Positions 47,163 to 58,290 of a stretch of 64,000 bases of DNA are shown here, piece after piece. The notes beneath the pieces were generated by a model. That model saw only the letters and a program-made list of their open reading frames with translations, was not told where the DNA came from and did no database searches. Within the stretch, counting starts at the first letter, position 1. Every line of letters starts with the position of its first letter. The position numbers and the translations under genes are program-made. This stretch comes from Jacaranda mimosifolia (Eukaryota; Streptophyta; Magnoliopsida; Lamiales; Bignoniaceae): positions 7,983,501 to 8,047,500 of the forward strand of contig CM032124.1 in assembly GCA_018894105.1 (NCBI GenBank), read 5' to 3'.

Positions 47163-48519
47163 ATAGGGTTAATTGATGTATGTATTTATATATTTGTAAT
47201 GATTGATATATGATTGTGAAGAAGTGATGTGTAATTAATTTAATTTTAAACTTGAAAATTTATAATTAAGAAAATTATTATGACATAATAATTGGATGAA
47301 TTGAAGAAAAATTATGACACAAAAATAATATTATCTATTGTAAAACTTTATTTAATGATAATTAAGCAAAAAAATGGATATACATATTATTATGCCTTGC
47401 TAATTAAATATTTTTTAAAGTTTCTATAATTCATAATATTAATAATAATTAATTAGGTATATTTTGAAATAAATAATATCTTAATTAGGATGTAATCATT
47501 AAAATATTTACTAATCTAAATTAGATTTTAATTTATAATATGTTTACTAGTAAATATACGAGTTAAGAAATATATTATTTATGTTATAATAAATATGTAA
47601 CTATTAATTAATATATTTACTGTTTAAATAAATAACTAAATATAAATATTTAATACTTCATATAAATGATATTAAATTAAAAAATGTAATGTAAATATGA
47701 AATAATTAGTATAAAAATTAGTAAAGAAATAATTAAATATATAAAAAATAAATAATATAATTAAATGTTGCATTAACTTATTTAATAAGATAACCTAACT
47801 ATGAAATATACTTAAAATATATACTTAACATATCTACTTTAGAATTAATAAATAATATATTAAATTATAAATTAGTTATTCGTAAAAAATATATTTTACT
47901 TGAAATAAAATAAATAAATAAAATTATTTTCAAATTACAGTTAACTTTTTAATTGGATGATTATATTAATTTATGTGATTAATATTTTAGATTATTTAAA
48001 AAATTATCATACCATATTTAAGTTTTTTGGTTAAATTTATAACTAAATGCAAAAAGAAAATAATTTTTTTTAATTAGTAAACTTTTAATACTTTCATAAA
48101 TGTAATATATATATATATATATATATATATGAATGAGTGAAGTAAAATAAGAGAATAAGAAATGAATGAGTGATATGAAAAGTAGAGTGACAAAAAAGGG
48201 GTAGGTATGCTTTTTCTGCTTTCGAGGGTATTTTGGAAATTAAAAAAAAGTGTTTTGAAAATTAAAATTAAGGAATGTATAATTTACGTGTTATTGTTTT
48301 GTGGAGTTGGAAATTTTATTCACAAACACCAAACAAACGTAGGTTAAACTTTATGCCCCAACCAATGGCAAGACACTGGGATTGTACTATACATGGCTCC
48401 ACGTCAGCTCTTGATTCAAAAAGTTTCATATTATTTGAGGGCCTGGGTCCATATGTCTTTTATTAATTAATATATTGGCTAGCCACAGTTATAATCTCAA
48501 CTTTGATGCAGAAACTAAT
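46580..48519. other. Very AT-rich DNA; one isolated MULE-like end
   Basis: AAAAATTACAAGTTTAGTCC at about 46719 has the style of a MULE terminus but no partner was found. From 47000 to 48260 the DNA is extremely AT-rich with microsatellites at 47122-47163 (TA then TG) and 48106-48130 (TA). No gene was seen. Confidence 0.5.
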
Positions 48520-49180
48520 TTGGAGCTAGCTTTTGGCAATATGAAGAAGTTCTTGGCTACTGGAACAAGAGAAAATTATAATTTTGGTCATCTAATTATG
48601 ATCACTTTCGATTTTAGTCCAATATTTTTTAGGGTGTGTAAAATTGATCATTCGATCCATAAGTTTTAGTACATTAAATCTAATTTGTAAATTTGGTTCA
48701 TTGAGCTTCCAAATTTGAAATCAAGTCCGAATCATGCTGATATCGGGCTCAATTGAAATCCATTTAAAAAAGCCACCTAATATTCAAATTGGAGAGGAAA
48801 ATGTGAATGGAACTCAATTCAACTTAATAAAAATCAATTTGTGTCTCTCGATATGTTTTTTCTTTCTATTCATAAAGATTTTCTTGCCGGAGCAGCAACT
48901 AAATTTACAAAAATTTAAATTCAATGTGCTAAAAGTTACGGGTTAAAGGATTAATTTTGCACACCCTAAAAAACAATGGACCAAAATTGAAAGTGACCAA
49001 AATTGCAATTTCCCCATTGGAACAACCATAGCCAGAGAACCTAATTAATGTCTCTGTTTCCCGACCATGACTGTTACTATGACTAGAATGCCTAAAGCAG
49101 TTACAATCAGTAGTATCTCATTGTTATGCGAGGATCCCTAAGATGTTATAAAATTACCCATCGAACAATGCTATTGTCAC
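48520..49180 (-). pseudogene. Internal fragment of the gene A/B family, split by a MITE
   Basis: On the minus strand 49160-49083 reads MGNFITS*GSSHNNEILLIV then TALGILV. Gene B has IGNFMTSVASMDNNEILLNLTALGIL. After a decayed stretch it reads SLAMVVP against SLAIMVP in gene A, and then meets the MITE at 49016. Beyond the MITE the frame resumes VPVAKNFFI against VPTAKRYIE in gene B. At least two stops are present. The fragment covers roughly residues 100-180 of the family. Confidence 0.78.
48569..49016. mobile_element. MULE-type MITE inside a family pseudogene
   Basis: The left arm (AATTATAATTTTGGTCA, TTTTAGTCCAATATTTTTTA, GGGTGTGTAAAATTGATC) pairs with the complement of the right arm (AATTGCAATTTTGGTCA, TTTTGGTCCATTGTTTTTTA, GGGTGTGCAAAATTAATC) over about 100 bp. 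Flanks CTGGAACAA (48560-48568) and TTGGAACAA (49017-49025) are a 9-bp target duplication with one mismatch. It is 448 bp and non-coding. Confidence 0.85.
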
Positions 49181-49474
49181 GTATATAAAATCCAGCACCA
49201 CTGAACAAATTTCAAATAAGCCATAATTTGCAGAGAAATCATTTATCAGTTCACAGTATATGCCGCTTTATCTGGACAAATTTAGGTGTGTATATAACAT
49301 TTTTAAATGACAAACTTCCATGCCAAAAGCTAACAATTAATTCTTAGTATTACAAACCAACTTAAGGAACAAAATTCATGAAACATGGTATACAGAAAGT
49401 GGGAACGATGCCTGAGAGATTATTCTGTCAAGGTTAACATTAATTATTTTCAGAAACCTTATTTGAAGCAACAT
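49181..49474. other. Intergenic DNA
   Basis: No gene or transposon end was recognised. It may hold further decayed family sequence above 49180. Confidence 0.45.
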
Positions 49475-49885
49475 TCATATATTATGCTATCGGTGCAGCC
49501 TGCCAAGAAGGCCCTCATAAAAGTTATACATAAATTAGTATTGGTTTTGACAGTTCCACCAACGTTAGTTGTCTCTGAAAGAATAAACTTTGTGTCAATA
49601 ATGCTAATTTTTTTTTTAGTAGTGACCTGTGGTCCAATGACATAAGCTCCCCACATAATATGGGAGGTTATAAGTTTAAGTTTGAACGAATTCCTAATAT
49701 GTGTATGTGTGTGTATAAATTAAAAAAAGGCTAATATTCTTTTAAAGAAAAACAAATTCATTACATGAAAATATCATTGATTAATTTTATAAATTAAAAT
49801 AATCTAGATTCATACAAAAGAAAATAAACTAATACTAAAACAAATAAATTAACACCCACAAAATTTGAACCCAGTACCTTTTAAA
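49475..49885. repeat. Dispersed segment, copy 2
   Basis: Matches 6005-6143 and 6552-6690. The minus strand keeps an open frame of 65 codons (49656-49459) containing TKFILSETTNVGGTVKTNTN and FMRAFLAGCTDS. No family is recognised. The segment lacks the MITE of copy 1 but has a SINE-like insert. Confidence 0.75.
49619..49728 (+). mobile_element. tRNA-derived SINE candidate
   Basis: A ~110-bp insert with a box A-like TGACATAAGCTCC and a box B-like AGTTTGAACGA about 40 bp apart. It ends in TAAATTAAAAAAA. Flanks GCTAATTTTTTTTT and GGCTAATATTCTTTTA look like a worn target duplication, and the equivalent site in the 6.1-kb copy lacks it. It is too diverged for a family name. Confidence 0.42.
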
Positions 49886-50515
49886 TTATAAAGTCTTAGA
49901 ATCTCAATCATACTACTCAGACAATAGGCAGGTGATGATGACCTTCTTACCCAAAAAAGGGATAAAGTATAATATCAAACACATAAAGCATTCATAATTA
50001 TAAAAACTTCCTGAGTTGCTCACGAACTTTTATTGTTGAGCTCAAGTTTTGCTCATAAGAAGTTCTAGCTTGAGTTGACCCATCTTGTGAAGCTTGCGAG
50101 CCTCAACTTAATTACATCCAGAGATGCAGTACTACTGACAACACTTGACAAGAGCAACTTGAGATGAAAATTGAAATCCAAAGCCACTAAGAATAGACAT
50201 GGAACAATGCAAAAATAAATGTAGATATATGTCTATTTAGAACATGATAACCTGATACACAACGACTCAAATTCTGGTACCTTACTATTACAGTACCCAT
50301 AATCATATGCATATAGTTTACAAACCATTTATTCTACGGCCTTGGATACTTTCTAGCTAAACACAACTGTCTCTTTGAACTTCAATTAGTATAATGCTAA
50401 TGCTGCTGTATCACAGCCAGCAAAAATATTAGGCAGGATCATGGCATAACAAGAATTCTTTTCAAGCACAGCATTCCACAAAACGACCACCCTCTGGTTC
50501 CCTTTATTCTTGCAA
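49886..50515 (-). other. 3' flank of gene B
   Basis: The part at about 50230-50360 is duplicated at 31480-31630 (complement), behind the orphan C-terminus there. No other gene was seen. Confidence 0.55.
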
Positions 50516-52798
50516 TTAGCCCTCTAGTTCAATGGAGACATGCTCCCCATTTGACTGCGGAACTGAAGTATTGTCACTTGATGTTGAAACAGAGGCCACT
50601 GGATTTTCATTATCCTGCTCCATGAAAGACCTCCAGCTTTCAATCTTAGCTGCCTTTTCTGGATCCAGGTTTGGAAGCTCACGCTGCTGAACAAATTCAA
50701 TAATTTCCTCACTCTCACCTAGAAGAACAGCTGCTTGACGGATACTTTTCTCCCGTTCCTTGATGACATTTCTGTGGCACTTCAAGTTTATCACATGAAC
50801 TAAACTGGTGAGGCAAGCAGCCAGTATGTCCGAGATCATGACAGATAATCTCTCAAACAGCTCCTCATCTGTTTGCCGAGAGTCATCTTTGTGAGCTAGC
50901 AGGATAGTTCGACTTATCCGGTACATTGAGTTAGCAGCTACAATTTTAACAGGCCAATTGAGAGGATTCTGCATCACAAAATCTGTCGTCTCAATCTTGA
51001 AATCCACAACAGTCTTTCGAGCAATATCGGACAGTTTCTGTAGAGTCTCCCTGTGGGTTCTGCCTTTCAGACTCGTACTCTGAAGATCCTTATCTTGCCA
51101 TTTTTTATACAGTTCAACTCCTATCCAGACCACATCTGCTGCATTTCTAATGCTTTCTAATTCACCATTTGTGTCCAGAGTTTTCTCTATAAGCTTGGCA
51201 AACATTAGGCCTTCGCTGACGCTGCTCAATAACTGATTAGCCTTATGATCTGTGATGTTGGGAAGCGCAATTGCAATGCTTGTTAAGGTCACCACTGGCA
51301 GAGACCAGCAATTAGGAGGTTCTTGGAAGTGTAAGCTTGGAACTCCATTGCTGTCAAATTCTCTCAGCCCGTTGAAGTTTTTAGACCTATTTAGAAGATT
51401 TAACAGGTTCTTAGGTCTATTTCTTCGGCCTGTCTGGATCAGCTTATCCACCTCATTGCAAATGTTTGTCAGAAACTTCTCAGGCAGTTCTGCCTCACCT
51501 TCTAGTAGCAGAATATAACGGGTCAAATTAAGCACTGGACTGGCCCTTGGTTCCAATCCTCTCATACCATTTAAATTCTTAACGTGGTGGAAGCACAAGA
51601 AAATTGCACTTCCACAGGTAGCAGAAAGGAAAAGAATTAGTTTGCTAGCTAGAACAAATAGAATCTGAACTCCAATACAGATATTTAGAACTAATCTTTT
51701 TGCATCATGGAGCAGTTTTCTGCACTTGTGGTGTCGAATTTGTAAAGGCACCGAGCTTTCTCTCCATTCCACCAGCCTTGAAGTCCAATAAGCATCAATC
51801 TTGAATTCGTCTCTCAAGCTCTTTTGGCCTAACTGCGAGATTTTGAATCGGACAGCAACAAACCATCTGAATAGAGGAGCAATAGTACCCACCACCACTC
51901 CAACAGACTGAATGAAAAAAATCCAGATAATTGACCACTTGTAATTTGATTCTGTCTCCCCAAATGTGCTGTAGTACAAACGAAATCGGAGATGAGCTTC
52001 AACCAAAGTTAGAGCCATCAAGAGACACATCAAACCTGAAGTACAAGAAATGGCAGAGCGTCCCATCACAAACTGGGGGCTGCCAGTTTCTGCCATCACC
52101 CAATATTTCTTTACAGTAATTCTCAGTTCATCAAGACTAAAATTTCCCCCCTCCCTTTGCTCTCTTAAAGCAATTTTGTGCATTTCAAGATACTTGGATT
52201 CTATGTATCTTTTGGCGGTTGGAACCACCACAGATGAGGAACATAATATAACAAGCAAAAGAAGCATGAAAATAATAGCTGCTATTTCTTCTGCCAGTAC
52301 TTCTTTTTTGTCGTAAACACCAATGGTCTGAATATGGATACAAACATTTCCAGCAATTGTGAACAATAGAATGCCTAAAGCAGTTAAGTTTAATAAAATT
52401 TCATTATTGTCCATGGATGCCACAGATGTCATAAAATTTCCAATAGCAGTTGACATCAGTACTAGGCTGCTGAGTGTTGCGATTTTATCATTAATTCCCC
52501 CCATGCTACTTGTAAGATCCACAGTCAGCTTCATTGTCACAGCTAATACTGTCAAGGAAAAAGCATTGATTGAGAAATACTTACTTGGGAGCCACAACTT
52601 TTTGCTTCTGAAACCCTTGAGAGCATCAGCAGCCATAGCAAGTGTACAGGCTGCAGAAGCTGCTGCAATATACATGCCTATCCATGGCATTGGCGATTCG
52701 AGTTTCCTTTCTGCCTTCTTGTCATAATCATTGTCACAGAGTTCTAGGCACTCTCTCCAATTGTAACATCCGTTGGAGCAATATTCAAATGAACCCAT
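50516..52798 (-). CDS. Gene B: multi-pass membrane protein of unknown function (760 aa)
   Basis: Single-exon paralogue of gene A, alignable along its whole length. It has an extra N-terminal stretch of about 20 residues with four Cys (CSNGCYNW.ECLELC). Likely membrane segments lie near residues 40-60 (GMYIAAASAACTLAMAA), 76-92, 106-125, 133-155, 170-195 (AAIIFMLLLLVILCSSSVVV), 248-270, 290-312 (FFIQSVGVVVGTIAPLFRW) and 372-402. The conserved loop KKYWVMAETGSPQFVMGRS is at about 230. The C-terminal half carries YILLLEGEAELPE, QEPPNCWSLPVVTLT, KTLDTNGE, NWPVKIVAANSMYRISR and TDEELFERL. It ends VSIELEG. No enzyme motif was found. A CAG acceptor 13 bp above the ATG, kept in the 38.28-kb remnant, suggests a leader intron. 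Both copies open and similar suggests selection, still to be tested. Confidence 0.88.
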   Translation of the reverse strand: MGSFEYCSNGCYNWRECLELCDNDYDKKAERKLESPMPWIGMYIAAASAACTLAMAADALKGFRSKKLWLPSKYFSINAFSLTVLAVTMKLTVDLTSSMGGINDKIATLSSLVLMSTAIGNFMTSVASMDNNEILLNLTALGILLFTIAGNVCIHIQTIGVYDKKEVLAEEIAAIIFMLLLLVILCSSSVVVPTAKRYIESKYLEMHKIALREQREGGNFSLDELRITVKKYWVMAETGSPQFVMGRSAISCTSGLMCLLMALTLVEAHLRFRLYYSTFGETESNYKWSIIWIFFIQSVGVVVGTIAPLFRWFVAVRFKISQLGQKSLRDEFKIDAYWTSRLVEWRESSVPLQIRHHKCRKLLHDAKRLVLNICIGVQILFVLASKLILFLSATCGSAIFLCFHHVKNLNGMRGLEPRASPVLNLTRYILLLEGEAELPEKFLTNICNEVDKLIQTGRRNRPKNLLNLLNRSKNFNGLREFDSNGVPSLHFQEPPNCWSLPVVTLTSIAIALPNITDHKANQLLSSVSEGLMFAKLIEKTLDTNGELESIRNAADVVWIGVELYKKWQDKDLQSTSLKGRTHRETLQKLSDIARKTVVDFKIETTDFVMQNPLNWPVKIVAANSMYRISRTILLAHKDDSRQTDEELFERLSVMISDILAACLTSLVHVINLKCHRNVIKEREKSIRQAAVLLGESEEIIEFVQQRELPNLDPEKAAKIESWRSFMEQDNENPVASVSTSSDNTSVPQSNGEHVSIELEG

Positions 52799-53120
52799 GA
52801 ACTTAATTTGTCTGAAAAACTTAATTATCTTTTCTCTGACAACAGGGTGGATATTGTTATGTTCTTTTCCTCAAGGTAATGGTTTTCTTGGAGGAAGTAA
52901 GAGGTTTTCTATGTTAAGGTAACTAATTTATGAACAAATGATCCATATCGAGAATAATTTCCACTTTGTTTCTGTAGTTCTATTAGTTTTAAGAAGTTGA
53001 GGAATACTAAGACATTCAGACATTAGGGATTATTAAATTTATTAACCGTAAACGAACATTTATCATCAGAAGTTGACTCAGTTACACGGAGAGATGACTG
53101 TATCATCAACTAGTGGCAAA
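52799..53120 (-). promoter_or_regulatory. 5' flank of gene B, duplicated at 38282-38568
   Basis: Upstream sequence shared with the remnant at 38.3-38.6 kb, including an acceptor-like TTTTTCAG just above the ATG. It probably holds the leader and part of the promoter. No TATA box is assigned. Confidence 0.5.
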
Positions 53121-53754
53121 GAAAACCGGGTTTTTCTATGGTTCTAATTACTTTGATTTTTGCCTATTGTCAAACAATTAAATTTCAACTGTAGAATATC
53201 TTTATTTTAAGAAGTATATAATTCCATTCAAATAATTTGATATTTATTTTATTTTATTTTAAATGCCTAATTTATTCTTTTTTTTTTCTTTTTTTTTTAA
53301 ATTTAAGACATACGCTTTGATTTAACAAAACAAACAAAAATCTTGGATTGTTTGAATTTTACATATTTTATGATATTAAATAATAAACATATCTAAAATA
53401 AGTAACTGATTTAATTGAATTTATTTGTTAATTAAGAAAAAATTAAAATATGAAAAAAAAATTAAACCTATCTTCCTAATAATATAATTTTAATAATTTT
53501 AATTTATGTCCTGAATAAATAAAAAATAAAAACAATAAAAATTTAAAGTTATAATTTCTCAATGATACAATTTAACAAATTTAAATATATAGTTAATAAG
53601 ATTAAATTGACAAACATATGTAAAATAATTTAACAAATTTTATACATTAACTAAAAATTAAATAAACAAAAAATTACAAACAAAATAACAAAAAAAAGAG
53701 AAATTCTTGTCTTCATCCCCATTACAATCTTTTTCTTCGTCCCCATAATCGCCC
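53121..53754. other. AT-rich intergenic DNA
   Basis: A poly-T tract lies at about 53278-53298 and the rest is AT-rich. No gene or transposon end was recognised. Confidence 0.5.
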
Positions 53755-53965
53755 CCTTCCGCCCACCCAACCACTGACCCCTACACACACACGCACGGAC
53801 CACGCAAGCCCTGCCGTCCCCTTCCCCGACCGTAGTCGGGCTGACCAGGGCCAGTGGCCAGCAACTCGAACAACCCGGCCATGGCCACCGGATTTTGGTG
53901 GGTGGGATATATATATATATATATATATGTAACTTTTTTTTTTGTTGGGGGGCGGGGGGAGTGGG
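53755..53965. repeat. GC-rich dispersed repeat, copy 1
   Basis: An island of GC in AT-rich DNA: GCAAGCCCTGCCGTCCCCTT, a CAGGGCCAGTGGCCAGCAAC block, CCCGGCCATGG, then GGATTTTGGTGGGTGGG, a TA run and a G-rich tail. It matches 55205-55327 followed by 61947-62015, where a retrotransposon splits the second copy. The frame at 53781-54014 is not thought to be coding. Confidence 0.75.
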
Positions 53966-55200
53966 ATATAGATTTATATATGTATATGTGCATTTCTAAT
54001 TCACATGTATACATACATATAAATATTTATAATATTTTTGATACATATTTTAAAAAGAATTATTTTGTTATTTAATTTTTATGTTTTAATTGATTTTTTA
54101 AATTTTTTAATAAAGATTAATTTTTTCTATTAAATTTTAAGAACAGTTTGTAATTGTAAATTTTAGAATTACTATAATTTAGTTGATTAATAGATGGGTA
54201 CTAAGATATGAATAAAAAATATTATCATAAAATATAAGACAGATTAAATAAAATTATATGTTGAATAAAAAATTAAATAAACAAAAAAGGATATTTAGGG
54301 TATTTAATTTAAAAAGGTGTAATCATTTAAATTTTACTTTATTTTGTTTGTCAAAAATAAAGAAATACTTTGCACAATACAAAGTGATTACATAATAATA
54401 AATAAAACAAATAAAATAGGATGGTAGAAAATCCCAAAATAGCTTTATGAAGAGTAACTTCCTACTTTCATCTACACCTAAGATTCATTTTACAGGGAAA
54501 TTCTATTCCACACAATTTGGCCATACCACCCAACAATATTAAGCCACGTAAAAAATCAAATTTTTAGTTAAGAATGATCAAATTAATATCCAACCAAGGT
54601 ACATAATATTTCCACAGAGTATTGCCCCACAAGAAATTTCTGGCAATCTTCCTCCCAATTTCCTCCAATCATTAGGGAAATTTCGGGCATCTTCTTCCCC
54701 ATTTCCTCCAATTATTAGGGAAATTGGAGGAAAATAATTGGAGGAAATTGGGAAAAAGATTGCCAGAAATTACAAGGACTTCCTTAGCAATTATCGTGAT
54801 TATTGCGTTTCCTGCAAAGTCCAATAAAGCATGAGAATATTGAGAATATGCTGAGAAAGATTTGAGTTCAATTATAAATTTTAAAAATGATAAGTCCCGT
54901 TTGAAAATATTATTTTTAAGTTATAATTACTTAATGGCATTTTTTTTTCTCCAAATACAAAATTTCAGGTGTGAGATTTGGATGTAGAATCCTCCCTAAT
55001 AATTTTTTAAGGCCTCATTAAAATAAAAATAAAAATAGAGGTTCATCAATGTGTCCAATAAAATAATATCTCCGCGTTTTCATATCTTACTATAAATTTA
55101 GTTATTATCATAAATAAATATTAAATTATAAATTTCATAATATCACGACTATAAATATATTTTATGTAAAATGTGTGAAAGAGTTCATAGAATATTTTAG
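53966..55200. other. AT-rich intergenic DNA with a long hairpin
   Basis: No gene was seen. The notable feature is the foldback at 54636-54772, listed separately. Confidence 0.5.
54636..54772. repeat. Long near-perfect hairpin
   Basis: ATTTCTGGCAATCTTCCTCC (about 54638) continues CAATTTCCTCCAAT. It is complementary to ATTGGAGGAAATTGGGAAAA with AGATTGCCAGAAAT at the other end (about 54735-54770). The stem is about 38 bp with few mismatches, and an additional CCTCCAATTATTAGGGAAAT inverted repeat lies inside. It could be a small foldback transposon or a miRNA-like precursor. Confidence 0.75.
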
Positions 55201-55204
55201 TGTA

Positions 55205-55327
55205 TGGTGTATCACACATGGAGACCACCCAAGCCCTGCCACCCCTTTCCTTGGCCATAGCTGGGCTTACCAGGGCTAGCAGACAGCAACCCAAATAGCC
55301 CGGCCATGGTGGATTTTGGTGGGTAGG
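55205..55327. repeat. GC-rich dispersed repeat, copy 2, left part
   Basis: Reads CCCAAGCCCTGCCACCCCTT, ACCAGGGCTAGCAGACAGCA, GCCCGGCCATGG, GGATTTTGGTGGGTAGG. It stops at the retrotransposon LTR at 55328 and resumes at 61947 (GTGGGATATATAT). Confidence 0.75.
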
Positions 55328-56565
55328 TGTTAAGTTGCATTTTTATCTTTCTATTCGTATAATTTTCTCTTGTGATTAATAGTAAAAATACTTAATTGTT
55401 GGGTTTTAATTTTCTTTCTATATTTTGTGAAGTAAATTGAAGATTTAAGCTAAATACAATTGGAAATCAGTTTTTCACATACTTGGAGCAAAGATTGCAT
55501 TCCCAAGGAGACGAGAAATGGAATAAGGAAATAATTTGAGTGCGGACATGTTTTAGCAGTTGTATATTCCTGAAATATTTTAATTTTTATTTCTTTAACT
55601 AGGATAATTTTAGTTTTTGTATTCTAGTAGGACTCTTACTTGTTTCCTAGTTGCGTTAAAAATAGTAGGCTATTTATAAGGAACTAAGTTTTTTTTCAAA
55701 TGGGAGTTTTTCATTCTTTTGTTTAGCATTTTTGAGTTTCCTGCACTTTTTCTCTTAGATATGAGTTGCTAAACTCTTCTTCTAGTCTAAGGAATTATCG
55801 AAGTTTTGGTTCTTCAGTATTTGTGAGATCTAATTGATTTAATTTATTTTCTTATTCCCTGAGTATTTATTTATTCTCCATTTTCATTACGGTTACTCAA
55901 GTTCATTGAATTTAGGGCCCAAATTTGAAAGTTTCGAATAATTGTCCAATCAATTAGAACATTAAATCCATAATTGTTTAATTGTTCTAATATTTGTGGC
56001 AAACAACATGGTTATGTGTGGTGAACACATGCGTAATTTATGTTATGTGGATAAATAATCTAGTCTAAATAAACCCCTCTTGCGCATGTTTGTTGGCTAG
56101 GGCTTGATCTCTTTAATTTTTAATGTTGTTGATAAATTAAATTCTAGGAGCTTTCCTTTAGGGTTGTTTATTGGCAAGAAAAATAACTAATAAGCTTCTC
56201 TTAGTTATCGAAATAGTAAGAAGAGATTAGTTATTAGGGCATTCGAGTAACTATAACCCGTCTATTCAAGAAAAGAGGAATTAATCTTTGCATCAATGAT
56301 AAAATCTAAGAACCAAACTAAGATTTTCACCTTAGGTTAGATTTCATTTTTATTGATTCTTATTTTTATTTGTGATTTATTTACTTTTAAGATTCTAGTC
56401 TTCTGTTTCATAAAAATTCCCCCATCCCCTTCTATTTTATTTTATTTAGTAAACTTGAAGGAAATAAAATTTACCAGTCTCTGTGGAATATAACCCTACT
56501 CACCACTCATTACAAATCATATCTTTAGAGTAGGAAATTATTTTTGCTGGATTCGACACCCATCA
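55328..56565 (+). repeat. 5' LTR (1238 bp)
   Basis: Matches 60824-61946. The partner LTR lacks about 85 bp near 61585 and about 28 bp near 61240 found here. The remaining sequence differs only at scattered bases. Confidence 0.88.
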
Positions 56566-56583
56566 AATTTTGGCACCGTTGTC
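56566..56583 (+). other. Primer-binding-site candidate
   Basis: AATTTTGGCACCGTTGTC directly after the LTR resembles the plant gypsy site TGGCGCCGTTGCC (Asp-tRNA type from memory), with substitutions. Confidence 0.55.
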
Positions 56584-56754
56584 AATTATTTTTGTTTCTT
56601 TTTTAATGCCTCAAACTTTTTTTGCACCATTGCTAGGACTGGTGTCAATTATTTTTGTTTCTTTTTTAATGCCTCAAACTTTTTGTACAGGTTAACTTTA
56701 ATACGATTCTAAGATTGAGAAGACTGCTTGTAGATTGCGGATGGAGACTAAGTA

Positions 56755-58290
56755 ATGGCCCACAAAATAACTTTAAAGGAGTTTGCTGAACCGAATTTAA
56801 CTCAAGAATTGCTTTACATCAAATATTCAAACTTGGAAACACCTTTTGAGTTCAAATCTAGGTTGATCCATCTATTACCTATTTTCCACAGCTTGGAGAA
56901 TGAAGATTCCCATAAGCATTCAAAGATAATTCATATGGTTTGCTTGACTACGAAACCCTAAGGAATATTTGAGGAGCAAGTGAAGTTGCGAGCTTTTCCA
57001 TTTTCCTTAGTAGATAAAGTTAAGGATTGGTTGTTTTATATACCCCCTGGTTCTATCACTATATGGACTAGAATGGCAAGATTGTTCCTTGAGAAGTTTT
57101 TCCCTACTTCACGTGTTACTAGCATTAGAAAAAAGATTAGTTGTATAAGACAAAGAGGCATGGAGAATCTTCATGAATATTGGGAAAGGTTTAAACAACA
57201 TTGTGCAAGCTGCTCACAACAAGGTATTACTGAGCGGCTTCTCATCTAATACTTTTATAAAGGACTTCTACCAATGGAAAGGAGAATGATGGATGCAGCA
57301 AGTCAAGGAGCTATAGAGAAAAAACTCCAAGCGAAGCTAGCGAATTGATTTCTATAATGGCTGCCAACTCCCAACAATTTGGATACTCTTGGATCCTCCT
57401 AAAAGGATCAATAAGGTAAGTAATTCATCTCTTTAACGTCAGATTTCTACTTTAACTTCTCTTGTTCAACAGTTGGTTGTAGGAAATACGCAGCAGGTTA
57501 AAGCTTGTGGGATTTATGCTAATGTTGGTCATCATATGGATATGTGTCCTATGCTCCAAGAGAATTCTTGCCAACAAACTAATATAATAGGAGCATTCCC
57601 CGGACCATCGTAAAGAAAGTACGATCGCTACTCAAATACCTATAACTTAGGATGGAAGGATGATTCGAATTTCATTTATGGAGGGAGATAGCAAAACTAC
57701 CAATACTTCCAACAAAAGTCGCCCTCTCTACAACCACCATCCTTTTCAAATACAAGTACGTCTCTCCAAGACATTGTTGAATCCCTTGCAACTAACACTC
57801 AACAATTTCAATAGGAAATGCGAGCAAGCATTCAGAACCTGGAGAATCAGATGAGTTAGTTAGCTATCTCAGTAAGTAGGATAGAATCCCAATGGAGGTT
57901 ACCCTTTCAGACAGTTGCCAATCCCAAGCAGAACGTTAGCACGATTATTCTGAGGAATGGTAAAGAGCTGAAGGAACCTAGCAAGAAGGCAGGAGAAAAC
58001 ACTATTATGGAAAAAATGGAGAGATAGATTGTCATGCCTCAAGATTCTGTTGAACATTCACATGAAACCAACAGTAAGATGACAAGCTCATTGGTCATAC
58101 ACACTCTCTTTCCCGAAAGGTTTGTTAAATCCAAAATACATGAAGAGGAAAAGGAGATTTTGAAACTTTTTGCAAGGCCAAGGTAAATATTCCAGTAATT
58201 GATGCAATCAAGTAAATACCTTGGTATGCTAAATTTCTCAAGGAATTTTGCACAAATAAAAGAAAATGAAAGGGTAATGAAAGAGTAAGT
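56755..58290 (+). pseudogene. Gag remnant
   Basis: Frame 56755-57249 is open except for a stop at 56959-56961, and ends at 57247-57249 where the family has Gln (CAA to TAA). It reads LRAFPFSLVDKVKDWLFYIP, then FLEKFFPTSRVTSIRKKIS and ENLHEYWERFKQHCASC, the capsid core of Athila-like elements. Further on come FYKGLLPMERRMMDAASQGA and a worn zinc knuckle (CGIYANVGHHMDMCP, about 57510). FLRNGK-type linker sequence lies near 57950. Stops and frameshifts are frequent. Confidence 0.82.

Noticed and set aside
53781..54014. Frames through the GC-rich repeat
   Set aside because: The repeat's second copy has substitutions and indels that do not respect a reading frame, and the frames run into TA tracts.
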